NCBI GenBank assembly: GCA_021292105.1
Contig: CM037870.1
Coordinates: 65,122,515-65,186,514, forward strand
Direction of reading: 5' to 3'
Length of the DNA stretch: 64,000 nucleotides
Source: Anadara kagoshimensis
Lineage: Eukaryota; Mollusca; Bivalvia; Arcoida; Arcidae
In this document: piece after piece, positions 24,601 through 34,400 of the stretch
How positions within the stretch are numbered: position 1 is the first letter of the stretch
Layout of the letters: each line of letters begins with the position of its first letter
Translations under genes and position numbers: made by a program
The notes under the pieces: model-generated
Seen by the model: only the letters and a program-made list of their open reading frames with translations
Database searches by the model: none
What the model was told of the DNA's origin: nothing

Positions 24601-27600
24601 CTAAACTGAACCCCTAATGAATCTTAAAAAATCTGTCTAAGCTCTGAACCACCAATGAATCAAAAATCTGTCTAAGCTCTGAACCACCAATGAATCATCA
24701 AAAATCTGTCTAAGCTCTGAATCACCAATGAATCATCAAAAATCTGTCTAAACTGAACCACCAATTAATCATAAAAAATCTGTCTAAACTGATCCCAAAG
24801 TAAATCAAAATCTGTATGATAATTCTTTTGACACCTCTTCTCACTAAAAGTCTTTGGTTTTCTGTGTGTTAATTTGTACCTGAGGTTTTTGCTCCGACCA
24901 TTCTAGCAACATTTTCTCTTGCTTCATCAATTATACTTTTAGCTGCTATACCTACAATTTAACATAAAATTGTACATAGAAAATTTGTACAACAAAGGTG
25001 CAAAATTTAAATGGATAAATTGAAAGAGAAATTCAACATACACTATCTATGCTTACAGAGACTAAATTTGAAGGAATCCTTCATTAAACATCAAATGTTA
25101 ATTATTTCTAAATATACCCAAAAAGTCTGGAATTGATTTAATAAGGTATTACCAAAATCAAAATAATTCTTTCTGTGATATCCAATTTCCATGGTTCTTA
25201 TGAAAAATAATATGTCATTTTAAGGTGGTGTAAATCGGTGATTTGTTCATGACTAAGTTAAAAACCAAGCACAATTCACATGATGCATGTATATTACTTT
25301 TCTTAAGTTTTATCAGAAATATTGATCTGGTACATCATACTTACACACATACAGTAAACCATGTATAAATACTACCAAAAACTGAAGAAATATAAACTGT
25401 TTAATAGACAGATAGTCTGTGGTGTTTTTGGTTAACTTTTGAAGGAGAATGACTTTAAACAGCAGTCTAAATGGACTGATGATCTTTATAAAGAGTCAGA
25501 TACTTTAGCAAGTTTTACTGTATCAAAACATTAAAATCAGAGTAAAATTAAATGATGTTAACATGGTTAACAAAGAAATCTCAATGGTTTTAATAGTTTA
25601 AATTGGTTTTATATAAAGTTTACCTCAACTTAAAATTACTTAAGTCAGCATTTCTCACCCCCTACACTCAAATTAAAAATCTCCTTCAGGATACATCCTC
25701 ATTTGAGAAAGTTTGTCAATTCACTTGCAAAAGATTGGTGGCTTACTCCAGGCCCTCTGGTTTCCTCCACCATCCATGAAATGGCCACATCTATATATAA
25801 TAAGTGAAATATTCTTAACTTGGGCATAAAAATACATTATTCTACACCATGCTTTATCTTGTAACTGTTATATCAGATACTCACCTGCTCCGTGAGAGCT
25901 ACTAGGATTTCCCCAAGCTCCTGATAATGAGACTGTTATGGCTTCTAAAACCTCTGAATCAACGGGTGTAGTAGCATTGTAATCCAAATAGATTCTGTAA
26001 AAAAATATATATCAGGAAACTTTGTAATAACAGGTATAATGTCCTATGATAACTTTGCAACCTCGCTTACATTTTTAAAGGTCGAAAAAATACCATTTCT
26101 CTGTTTATAAGCCATCCTTGATTTAATGCAAAACCCCTTTATAATGCCAAAATTTGACTGAACAAATGGCAACTATTGTTAACAACTTACAGGTTTTGAC
26201 TTCCTTTAAGTTTAAATATCAAATGATGCCTATGAATCAAGGTTTTACTGTATATGTATAAATCACTACCAGAACATAAGGTCTGTAGGTTCATCATGTG
26301 ATCAGCATGAATTTGCAATTTCTGGATAAAAGCATTGCGAGTGATTAGAAACTTTTAAAATAATGCCAAGATAAAAATATGTTTGATAATATATATAACA
26401 AACTACTGGACATGCTGGAAAATAAGGTTTGTATAACCTCTCACATAGCCAGCATAAATTTTTCTACTAGATGATATGTACATTGGTGTTCATACCAGGG
26501 TCTTGGTTGCCAAGCTGTTAAAGCATGTACTTTTGAAATACAGCACTGGGTACCTATCATGGCCTGCAGATCCTAATGGGGAAAAATTGAACAGTCTTTT
26601 GTCAAATGTTGGCAGTTTTCTCCAGACACTCTGGTTTCCTTCAACATCCCAGAACTAACCACCTCATCTTGACTAGGACATTAAAACTACATAAAACACC
26701 ATTACTCCACTCCAGTTTTTTTGCAGCAAAAGCAAAGTTTTCACCATAGATATTGTGTGTACATTATTCTAAAACCATTCAAACTATAAAGAATTGATTA
26801 CCCCAACACAACAACCTGTATACCATTCAGTTGAAAATTTTGTGTGAAATTAATGTGAAATTTTCTGCATTATATCACCATTTTGAAACATGACTGATGT
26901 CTTGTCAACGAGACTGTGCAAGATCTCAAGAGATTTCAAATGAAACCGGGATTTTCCCCAAGAAAAATAGATACTGGTCTGTTGTGCTATCTTAACAGTT
27001 ACACAATCAGTCATACTACCTAATATGTACAGTGGAGATTACTTGTAAATGAACAGTATAAGGAACACCAATTGAAATAAGGACTTTGAAAAAACTTTCT
27101 TTACTGCAACAGTCTCTACCCAGAAAATAATTGAAGAAAATTAATTAACTGAATTCTTTTTAATCTAAGAAAATTTAAATCATTTTTATTTTTAAATTGT
27201 CTAATTGTCTTTAGCCAACTAAAGTTTAAAGTTATAGGGTATTACTAGGACAAAACACCTATAACTTTAATTTATCAATCAAGAACATGCACCTACTGCT
27301 AATATTGTGTTTGGCAACAAGATGTCTTGGGTAAGAGTTGTTTTGAGTGCCAGCTGCCTTGGTATGGGTACAAGTTGTCTTGGTATGGGTACAAGTTGTC
27401 TCAAGTAAAAGTTATCTTGGTAAGGGTATGAATTGTCCACAGTATAAGATGTCCTGGTATGGGTACGAGTTGTCTTGGTATGGTTACAAATTGTCCAGAG
27501 TGCAAGCTGTTTTGGTATGGGTTTGAGTTGCCCTGTGTACAAGATGTCTTGATATTGGTACGAGTTGTCTTGGTCTGGGTACAAGTTGTCCCTAGTTCAA

Positions 27601-28188
27601 GTTTTCTTGGTATGTGTGCGAGTTGTCCCAAGTATGAGATGTCTTGGTATGGGTACGAGTTGTCTCGATTACGAGATGTCTTGGTATAGGTACGAGTTGT
27701 GTCGGTATGGGTACAAGTTGTTTTGGTATGGGTAATAGTTGTTCCCAAAACGAGATGTCTTGGTTTGGGTTTGAGTTGTCTTGGTTTGGGAACAAGTTGT
27801 CTTGGTATGGATACGAGTTGTCTTGGTATGGATACGAGTTGTCTTGGTATGGGTACCGGATGTCTTGGTATGGGTACGAGTTGTCCCGAGTACGAGATGT
27901 CTTGTTATGGGTACAAGTAGTTCCGAGTACAAGTTGTCTTGGTATGGGTACGAGATGTCCCGAGTACAAGATGTCTTAGTATGTGTACGGGTTGACTTGG
28001 GTATGTGCAGTCTTTATAAGATACTCTCTTAACAAATCTTTATAAAACAAAATGATAATCAAGTTCTTAAATGTGTAAGTTTGCACTTCAAAATCTATCG
28101 GTATATAAAACATATATCATCAGTTATTATATGTGTATCACCATATTGTTCTCTGCTTAAAAACCTACTTTCGTTTTCCATCGTCCAT
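13272..28188 (-). CDS. SCLY: Selenocysteine lyase, complete, 13 exons
   Basis: PLP-dependent class V aminotransferase-fold enzyme (NifS/cysteine desulfurase superfamily) that splits selenocysteine into alanine and selenide for reuse in selenoprotein synthesis; cytosolic. Exons on the minus strand: 28188-28169, 25994-25885, 24951-24880, 22650-22622, 21867-21687, 19661-19534, 18765-18607, 17748-17639, 17324-17288, 15698-15615, 14403-14304, 13990-13921, 13428-13272. They sum to 1257 bases, 418 aa; human SCLY is about 445. Visible motifs: [16 protein letters not shown] near the N-terminus, [29 protein letters not shown], the PLP lysine in TIVGHK (about K233, last codon of exon 7), [29 protein letters not shown], and the active cysteine in SVGAACHSQ (about C362). 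GAACHS with [10 protein letters not shown] separates it from NFS1. It starts MDDGKRKIYL, with no transit peptide, as expected for SCLY. It shares a promoter region with the divergent SDR gene. Confidence 0.96.
13550..13760 (+). mobile_element. SINE (family B) copy
   Basis: Has head GTGGTTGAGTATAGTCTAAAG, then CTCACTGCCTAGGTTTTAATCCC (B-box-like), AAAGATCCTAGTGTAAGAAG, and tail AAATATCTTGATTGGGACGTAAAACAC. In the last intron of SCLY, antisense to the gene. Confidence 0.7.
14030..14285 (+). mobile_element. SINE (family B) copy
   Basis: Same block order as the copy at 13550: GTTTGAATTCCAAATGGGGC, TTGTTAGTTTGCTTGCAAAACG, GGGTTTCCTCCGCCATCC, TAGCTGCCTCAAT, AACATCATTATCCCATTGGACTG. Intronic in SCLY, ending about 19 bases from the exon at 14304. 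Confidence 0.68.
14628..14735 (+). mobile_element. SINE (family A) 5' fragment
   Basis: Only the tRNA-like head is present: TAGCTCAGTTGGTAGAGTCACTCGCC with an A box, CTGTATGTGGGAGGTCACAG and GTTCAAACCCAATCC as a B-box-like stretch, then CAAGACTTGAAAAT. The rest is missing. In a SCLY intron. Confidence 0.6.
16110..16442 (+). mobile_element. SINE (family A), near full length
   Basis: Head CTAGCTCAGTTTGCTTTGTATG, then GGAACCCCAGCTGGGTCTGACC, body CTTTCCTGCACATTGCCC, core CACTTCACCTATACCTGGTGGC, and a (AATC)n tail at 16415-16442. Inserted in a SCLY intron, antisense. Confidence 0.75.
16866..17200. repeat. Two copies of a short inverted-repeat element (pogo-like ends)
   Basis: Two direct copies (16866-17000 and 17070-17200) share TAAAGGGTTTT, AATCAAGGATGACC, ACTGTGGCAATAAG and end near TTTTACTGTA. 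Related stretches occur at 26040-26252 and 63607-63783, where the ends read ACAGTAAAACCTTGTTATAAAG and TTTACTGTA. The CAGTAAAACC ends resemble those of pogo-like MITEs; the class is uncertain. Confidence 0.5.
17940..18560 (+). mobile_element. Tandem-repeat element, degenerate copy D
   Basis: One unit with CTGTGACCTTGACCTTTGAC and a diverged 3' part resembling copies A and B (GACCCAGTGACCTAC, then ACACTGACTTAGATATGCTTCTGAC), ending GTCCAGATGAGCTAAAAG. Ends 46 bases before the SCLY exon at 18607-18765. Confidence 0.6.
20290..21290 (+). mobile_element. LINE 3' fragment (RT C-terminus with zinc-knuckle-like motif)
   Basis: A degraded coding stretch reads, across frames, [41 protein letters not shown], then [39 protein letters not shown] and finally the open run from 21084 to 21284 ([20 protein letters not shown]). 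The CxxC...HxxxxxC pattern is the zf-RVT type motif at the end of many LINE reverse transcriptases. The 5' part is missing and there are several stops and frameshifts, for example TGA at about 20438 and a shift near 20945. In a SCLY intron, antisense. Confidence 0.78.
21636..21682. repeat. (ATT)n microsatellite
   Basis: About 15 ATT units ending five bases before the SCLY exon at 21687-21867, just after the splice donor in gene sense. Confidence 0.85.
22795..24815. repeat. 2-kb minisatellite in a SCLY intron
   Basis: Dozens of units of about 29-40 bases built from CACCAATGAATCATCAAAAATCTGTCTAA with or without GCTCTGAAC. The left edge (22795-23030) is diverged and grades into homogeneous units, giving a higher-order alternation of long and short units. 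It lies between SCLY exons 3 and 4. I see no exon from which it could derive. Confidence 0.85.
25645..25860 (+). mobile_element. SINE (family B) copy
   Basis: Blocks TTTGTCAATTCACTTGCAAAAG, GGCCCTCTGGTTTCCTCCACC, AATGGCCACATCTATATATAATAAGTG and ATATTCTTAACTTGGGCATAA in family order. In a SCLY intron, 25 bases from exon 2. Confidence 0.65.
26040..26252. repeat. Pogo-like MITE relative
   Basis: Holds TTTGCAACCTCGCTTAC, TAAGCCATCCTTGATTTAATGC, AAAACCCCTTTATAATGCC and ends GGTTTTACTGTA. It is the reverse orientation of the repeats at 16866-17200. In a SCLY intron. Confidence 0.5.
26490..26720 (+). mobile_element. SINE (family B) copy
   Basis: Head GGTTGCCAAGCTGTTAAAGC, then GGGTACCTATCATGGCCTGC, CAGACACTCTGGTTTCCTTC, AGAACTAACCACCTCATCTTG, and tail CACCATTACTCCACTCCAG. 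In SCLY intron 1. Confidence 0.65.
27310..27995. repeat. Minisatellite in SCLY intron 1
   Basis: About 30 units of 15-21 bases, mainly GTCTTGGTATGGGTACGAGTT alternating with GTCCCGAGTACGAGAT. The length keeps several frames open on both strands for up to about 125 codons, but these are simple repeats (YPYQDNS-like), not genes. It lies about 170 bases from SCLY exon 1 and so near the shared promoter. Confidence 0.85.
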
Positions 28189-28487
28189 TTTGAAAAGCCA
28201 CTCGGAACATCTTTTAACTTCCAAAGATGCGGAAGGTCAATTCCCAATAACTTCCGAAAATCATTGCTTACTGCTTTGAATTTAAATACATTAGTAATCT
28301 TTCATATAAATTTAAACATCTATAAATTACACTAATACATCGATGTAAACAAGTAATAAATATTTCTATAACTGAAAACAGATTCGTAAACTACCATGGC
28401 CATCTTGTTTTAGTCTTTGATGTAAGCGGTAAGTCAATAAATAGAACGGCGGATTGGAAGCGATATGGATTATGTCGGAAGATAATT
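28189..28487. promoter_or_regulatory. Shared bidirectional promoter region of SCLY and the SDR gene
   Basis: Only 299 bases separate the SCLY ATG (28188, minus) from the SDR ATG (28488, plus), so both 5' UTRs and core promoters must be here. It has no TATA box in a convincing place. CTTCCAAAGATGCGGAAGG at about 28215 and GAACGGCGGATTGGAAGCG at about 28443 contain GGAAG (ETS-like) words. The boundary is set by the two ATGs, not by mapped starts. Confidence 0.6.
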
Positions 28488-31400
28488 ATGATTCGCTATA
28501 CTGCGTGTTTATTGTGGGTCATCGTGAAAGTTTTCGTTATAACCGTATCTTCTATTGTTTTATGGTTTATGCCAAAAAAGAGAAAGAGTATATCGAATGA
28601 CGTGATCTTGATAACTGGTGGAGGGAGGGGGATAGGCAGACAACTTGCTGTTCAGTTTGCACAGTTTAAGCCCAAACATGTGAGTTTAAGAATCTCTACA
28701 AAATGGTCTTTGCATATGCTGTAACAAACTGAGGAAAGACTTCAATTTGTACCGCATTTAAATTTTAAAATATAAAAAATGACAAATACGTAACAGGAGG
28801 GAGGAAACACCCCCAAAAAAACAACTTCCTCACTGATCAGTGCCCCGACTGAGGATAGAACGCGTCCCTCTCGCATTTCACCACAAGGCTAAAAGATCTG
28901 GACCAGACAGTCTGGAAATAAACCACTCTATTGTATCTACTATATACAAAACAACACCACAACCAGCTAGCTCACCCCCGCTACATTCCTCCCATGTTAT
29001 CTTGAGAATATTTCACTTATATCAAGATGTCACCAGCTGTAGGTGAACTGGTAGATACTTTTACCTTTGTTGTGCACCCTGGGCAATGTGAGGGAGGGTT
29101 CTTTAACATACCATGAGTCCATCAGTTTTTAAGGCATCTTTGAATGACCCCATGACTTTCATTTATAAATGAGGCATGCTTGGCGAAAGAACAGTCAATA
29201 CTTATTTTCAAGTCTTGGTCAGACCCAAGCCTGGGTTCAAACCCACAACCTCCCATATATTAAGGGAACACTCTATCAACTAAGCTACTATGATGGTATA
29301 CTGGTAGTTAAAGAGTATACTTACCTATGTCCATATATATAACATGTGTAACAGAATGGATAAAATATTTAAATATACAATTCGAATGAAGAACAAGAAT
29401 GGAATTCTCATAAGTTCATGAGTTTTTGAGAGGAGACATTTTAGTAAAACTTCCGCACAATTATAAGGGAGGACTAGAGTTTGGATGCTCAAGTGATTGA
29501 AATATCTTATCACCCCCCCCCCCCCCCCCCCCATGTTTGGGCAACCCTTTAAAATTATAGCTGAATGTTGTTGTAGATGGAAGTTTGTAAATCTCTTTTT
29601 CTCACGTTTATTTGGTACACATGTACATTTTACCAACTAAATCATGCATGGCTTTTGAATGATGACACAATGATTTAAATATTACACAATTATTTCAGAT
29701 TATATTGTGGGGCAGAAATGAAGTGGCCCTGGCAGACACAACAACAACAATTTCTGATCTTGGTGTAAAATGTTCATATATGGTATGTGATGTAAGCCAA
29801 CATCAGCAAGTTTATTCAAAGGTATGGTACACAAAGATACATGTATTATGATACTGAGAGATAAACTGAAATACTGTAAACATGTTTATTGTAGTGGTGT
29901 ACTAATATTCACTTATTTCACAGTCAGGTCAATGCACCTAACTGTGTTCATTTTAGAATCGGCCATGGGGCATTTATTGCTTTCTTTGCCAAATGACCTC
30001 ATTGTTAAGGCCTTGGATGGGCTATATTTAACATTGCATGAATGCCAAGCTATGGATGTTACGGTGTATATTCATGCTTTAAAGAAAATATTTTAAACAT
30101 GTCGCTTTTTAGGCTTTTGCAAGATTTTAAATAAAATATTCCACTAATTTCATAAGTACCGGTATTAGGTAGTCTCATACTTTTTATCCCTATAAACAAG
30201 GGAAATTGATGAAGATTTGCATCCTGTCAAAATATGCTGTTCTTCTGAAAACTTTAGAATTTGAGAAACCCTGCCAGAATTGCTTAATACCAGTATGTAT
30301 TAATGTAATTGTTTTCAATTTGTCAAGCTATGGTGTTCCCCTGAAAGCTGTAGAATGTGAAACTCTGACCATGTATTATTAATGTAATGTTAATTATTTT
30401 TTAGGCAGAGGAGATTAAGAAGACATTTGGCAATGTGACCGTTCTAGTCAACAATGCCGGTGTTGTATGTGGTAAAACAATAATAGATTCTAATGATGAT
30501 GGAATAGAGGAAGTGTTTAAGACAAATACTTTATCAAATATATGGGTAAGTTATATAAATTTAAGGAAAATAGCATGTTAGAATGTACCACATTAGCCAA
30601 TCTATGGTTGATTAAAACAAATCACAAACAAACATACTTAATCCATGTCTAATCACAGCCCAAAAGCAAAGAAAATACTTTGATACTGACAATTTAAGTT
30701 AGACCTGTGAACTTCCATCAAATAAGCGAGGTCAAGTGCTTCGTGTATAGCTAGCTGCACCCACCATGTGTATTAATCAATCTTTACTGTCGGGATCAGC
30801 CACAGTAATTTAGCAGTTGTAGTAGAAGATACTGTAAAAATAGTCCAAACATTTTGCCCAACTACTATAATGCTAGGGGGCAGACTTAATATTTATTTTG
30901 CTGGTGTGTAAGATTTGTTTATGTACCCATATGCTAAGTAATATTCAAGATATTAGATAATATTTTATGAATTAAACCAAGCAATGATATTTGGGACTAG
31001 TTTTTTAGCTCACCTGAGCGGAAAGGCTCAGATGAGCTATTGCAATCTATCACTGTCGGCCGTCTGTTGTGCGTCGTCCGTCGTGCGTAAACTTTACCTC
31101 CAAAACTAATAAGCCAAATTTGATTAAAATTAGCGACTATTATGCCTTGGTAACAGGCTTTCAAAATTGTGTTCGGGGTTTGACCATGCCTAACAATATG
31201 GCTGCCGTTACTATAAATAGCCAAAAGACAAAAAAAATCTTCTTCTCTGAAACCAAAAGGTGCAGGCAAATTTTGATTAGATATTTGGATTTAGGATACC
31301 TAGGAACATTAACATTGTGTTTTTCATGAAAATTGGACGAAAAATAGGCAATGCGTTTTTTTGCGTAAAATTACGTAATTTTTAAAATGAGACATTTATT

Positions 31401-34400
31401 GTTATAACTTCATAACAGGTGAAGATAATTGTATGGAGTTTTCACTGTTGATCTTGTCTTGCAATTTTCTTTCCAATTGATGTCAAGGTCAAAGGTCAAG
31501 GTCATGTCCCAGTTTTTGACCTTTGATAAAAATGCTATTTTTTTTAAACATTTCTGGTGATAATGGCATAGGATTTTCAGTTATTTGTAGGTATTGACAT
31601 GACGATCATTTTGATACATAGATCAAGGTCATGGATTCAAAGGTCAAGGTCACAGATGTACAAGTATACCAAAATAATTAATTATCTGCAAAACTATGAA
31701 CTTTTTGTATGGTCATGTACATTAGAATATTGTAGGTAATGGCACAATGGTCATTTTGATATATGAATAAAGGTCATGGGTTCAAAGGTCAAGGTCACAG
31801 ATGTAAACAAGTACTGAAATGGTTAATTATCTCACACACTATGAACTTTTTGTATAGGCATGTATATTAAAATATTGTAGGTATTATCCTAACAATCATT
31901 TTGATATATGAATGAAGCTCATGGGTTCAAAGGTCAAGGTCACAGGTGAGCGTTAAGGCCCATGGGCCTCTTGATTGCAATTATCAAGTATTAATTTGGT
32001 GTATAGTTGAAGTGAAAACTATTTCAAAAATAATTATCTACTTTTCTATTCTTGGTAAGCAAAATTTCCATTCAATTTGGTTACTAATTTCTGAATAATT
32101 CTTTTGAATGATAACATATCTTAGAAAATTTGTGAATTTTTTTTTAAAAAAGGACTATATTTTCATTTTGTACACTTAGTTACTAAATATTCAAAATTAT
32201 GGAAACCTAGAATTGTGATGATCAGCAAAGGTGACAAAGTTATAGATTGGCATTTGAAGCAAGGTTTTACTGCACTCAACTTCATTCATACTACTTAAAT
32301 GTGTGTTTTTTTTCCAGACAATTAAGTCCTTTTTACCTGGTATGGTATCTGAACAAAGAGGTCATATAGTCACCATGAATTCTGTACTGGGACTGATAGC
32401 AATGAAAGGAGCTGGGGATTATTGTAGTTCAAAGTTTGCCACCAAAGGTCTTTTAGAAAGTCTTAAATGGGAACTGCTAGCTTATCCCTATATACACATG
32501 ACAACTGTACACCCTTATACTGTAGATAACCAGATGTTCTCTGGTATCAAAATTAGGTATGTATCACTTTTGTGAGTTCTCAAAAAATTTTATGTTCACA
32601 AAATTTGTGTGTTCTCAAAAAAAAAAAGAATTTATGCATTTTCTTGAAAAAACATGGTATGTTCTAAAAAAGAAATATGTGTTCTTAAAAAAGAGTTGTC
32701 AAAAATAAATTGTTTATTCTCAAAAAGAGTGATTTGTTCTCATGAAAAAAGTGTATATTCTCAAAAAAAGTGTGTTCTCTAATAACAATTGTGTTTCTCA
32801 AAAACAATTGTATGTTTGTTCATAAAAAGAATCTATGTTCTCAAAAAAAAAAAAAAAAAAAAAAAAAAAAGAATTGTATGTTCTTGAACATGAAATTGTA
32901 TTTTCTCAAAAAAGAATTGTATGTTCTCAAATATAATTATATTTTCTGAATAAAAAAGGAGTTGTGTATTCTAAAAACATGGTTTGCAAATACATGCAGT
33001 TCTGTATTCTCAAAAAAGAGTATGTTCTCACAAATAAATTGTTTATTTAAAGAATTATTTGTTCTCATGAAAAAGTGTATGTTCTCAAAAAAAAAAAAAA
33101 AAAAGAATTATGTGTCCTCTGAATTTGAGTATGTTTGTTCACCAAAGAAGAATTTTATGTTTTTAAAAAAGAATTGTAAGTTCTTGAACAAGAAATTGTA
33201 TTTTCTCAAGAAAGAATTATGTTTTCTCAAAAAAGAACTGTATGTTCTCATAAAAGAATTGCATATTGTATATCAATAAGTGTCGAGAACATATTGTTCT
33301 GCACCTTAAAAACTTAACCATAGCTCACTAATTGTTTTAACACAACAAAGAAACATTGCAGATGTAAATTCATGTAAGCGTATTTTTATCAGGGATATGT
33401 AAAATTGCCAATGCATACTTTATGTTAAAGTTGTTTTTCCTTCTATTACTGCTGCTTCAGGAGGTATGTATGTATAGCTTAATTGTATAAGATTTGTATG
33501 TTGCATTTGTAGATATCATATGTTTTTATCCCCTGCCTTTTGAAGAAAGAGGGGATATTAATTTTGAATATACATCTATATGAGATTAAAAGAAAATAGT
33601 CTTGTTGTGAAAGGTGAAAATTTGCTGATGTGACATTTACAACATTTAACCACAACCAACAATCCATCTCATAGTAGGTGAGGTCTTAATATAAGTCACA
33701 TAATCTGGACTGGAATTGTAAAACAGAAATCAATTATGTTAACCCAATAACAGAACTGCTCACCCACCCAAAAACCAACTGAACAACCACATACATGTAT
33801 AATATCTTACTTATGTATTGAAATTAATTTAAAAGAATTTCATGTAAAAATATCTGCCGTTTCTTTTTTTCCCTAGTTGTTAAGCCATTTTAATTTTTAT
33901 CTTTTTATATACATTTATTTTATTTTTAGATTTCCGTTCATGTTACCACCCCTTAAAGAAGAGTATGTATCTAGAAGAACAGTAGATGCTGTATTGACTA
34001 ACAGTGAACAGATTGTCCTACCTAGAATCATGCATTTACTTGTATGGTCAATGAAGTAAGTAACATTTGTATACAGTAGAGTATAGTATACATGCTGTTA
34101 CTTATATTGTGGCAGCCTGTTCAGATGACATTGGAATGCTTGGGGAAAACAACTGACCTTTGGTAAGCCAAGTGACAAAAATATACTCAAACAAGTACCA
34201 GTCTTAAGTTGGATTCAAACCTAGTTGGTGAGAGGCACTATTATTTATAACTGTGCTTAAGACCACTCAGCCACAAAGTAGATACACTGAGCAGATTGTC
34301 CTACCTAGAACAATGCACACTGAGCAGATTGTCCTACCTAGAACGATGCACACTGAGCAGATTGTCCTACCTAGAACGATGCACACTGAGCAGATTGTCC

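Noticed and set aside
22795-24815. CRISPR-like appearance of regularly spaced repeats
   Set aside because: Units are contiguous, there are no unique spacers, and the DNA is from an intron-bearing nuclear genome.
27279-28032. Several overlapping frames with YPYQDNS- or SWYGYELS-like repeats
   Set aside because: Translations of the SCLY intron 1 minisatellite on both strands; no gene.
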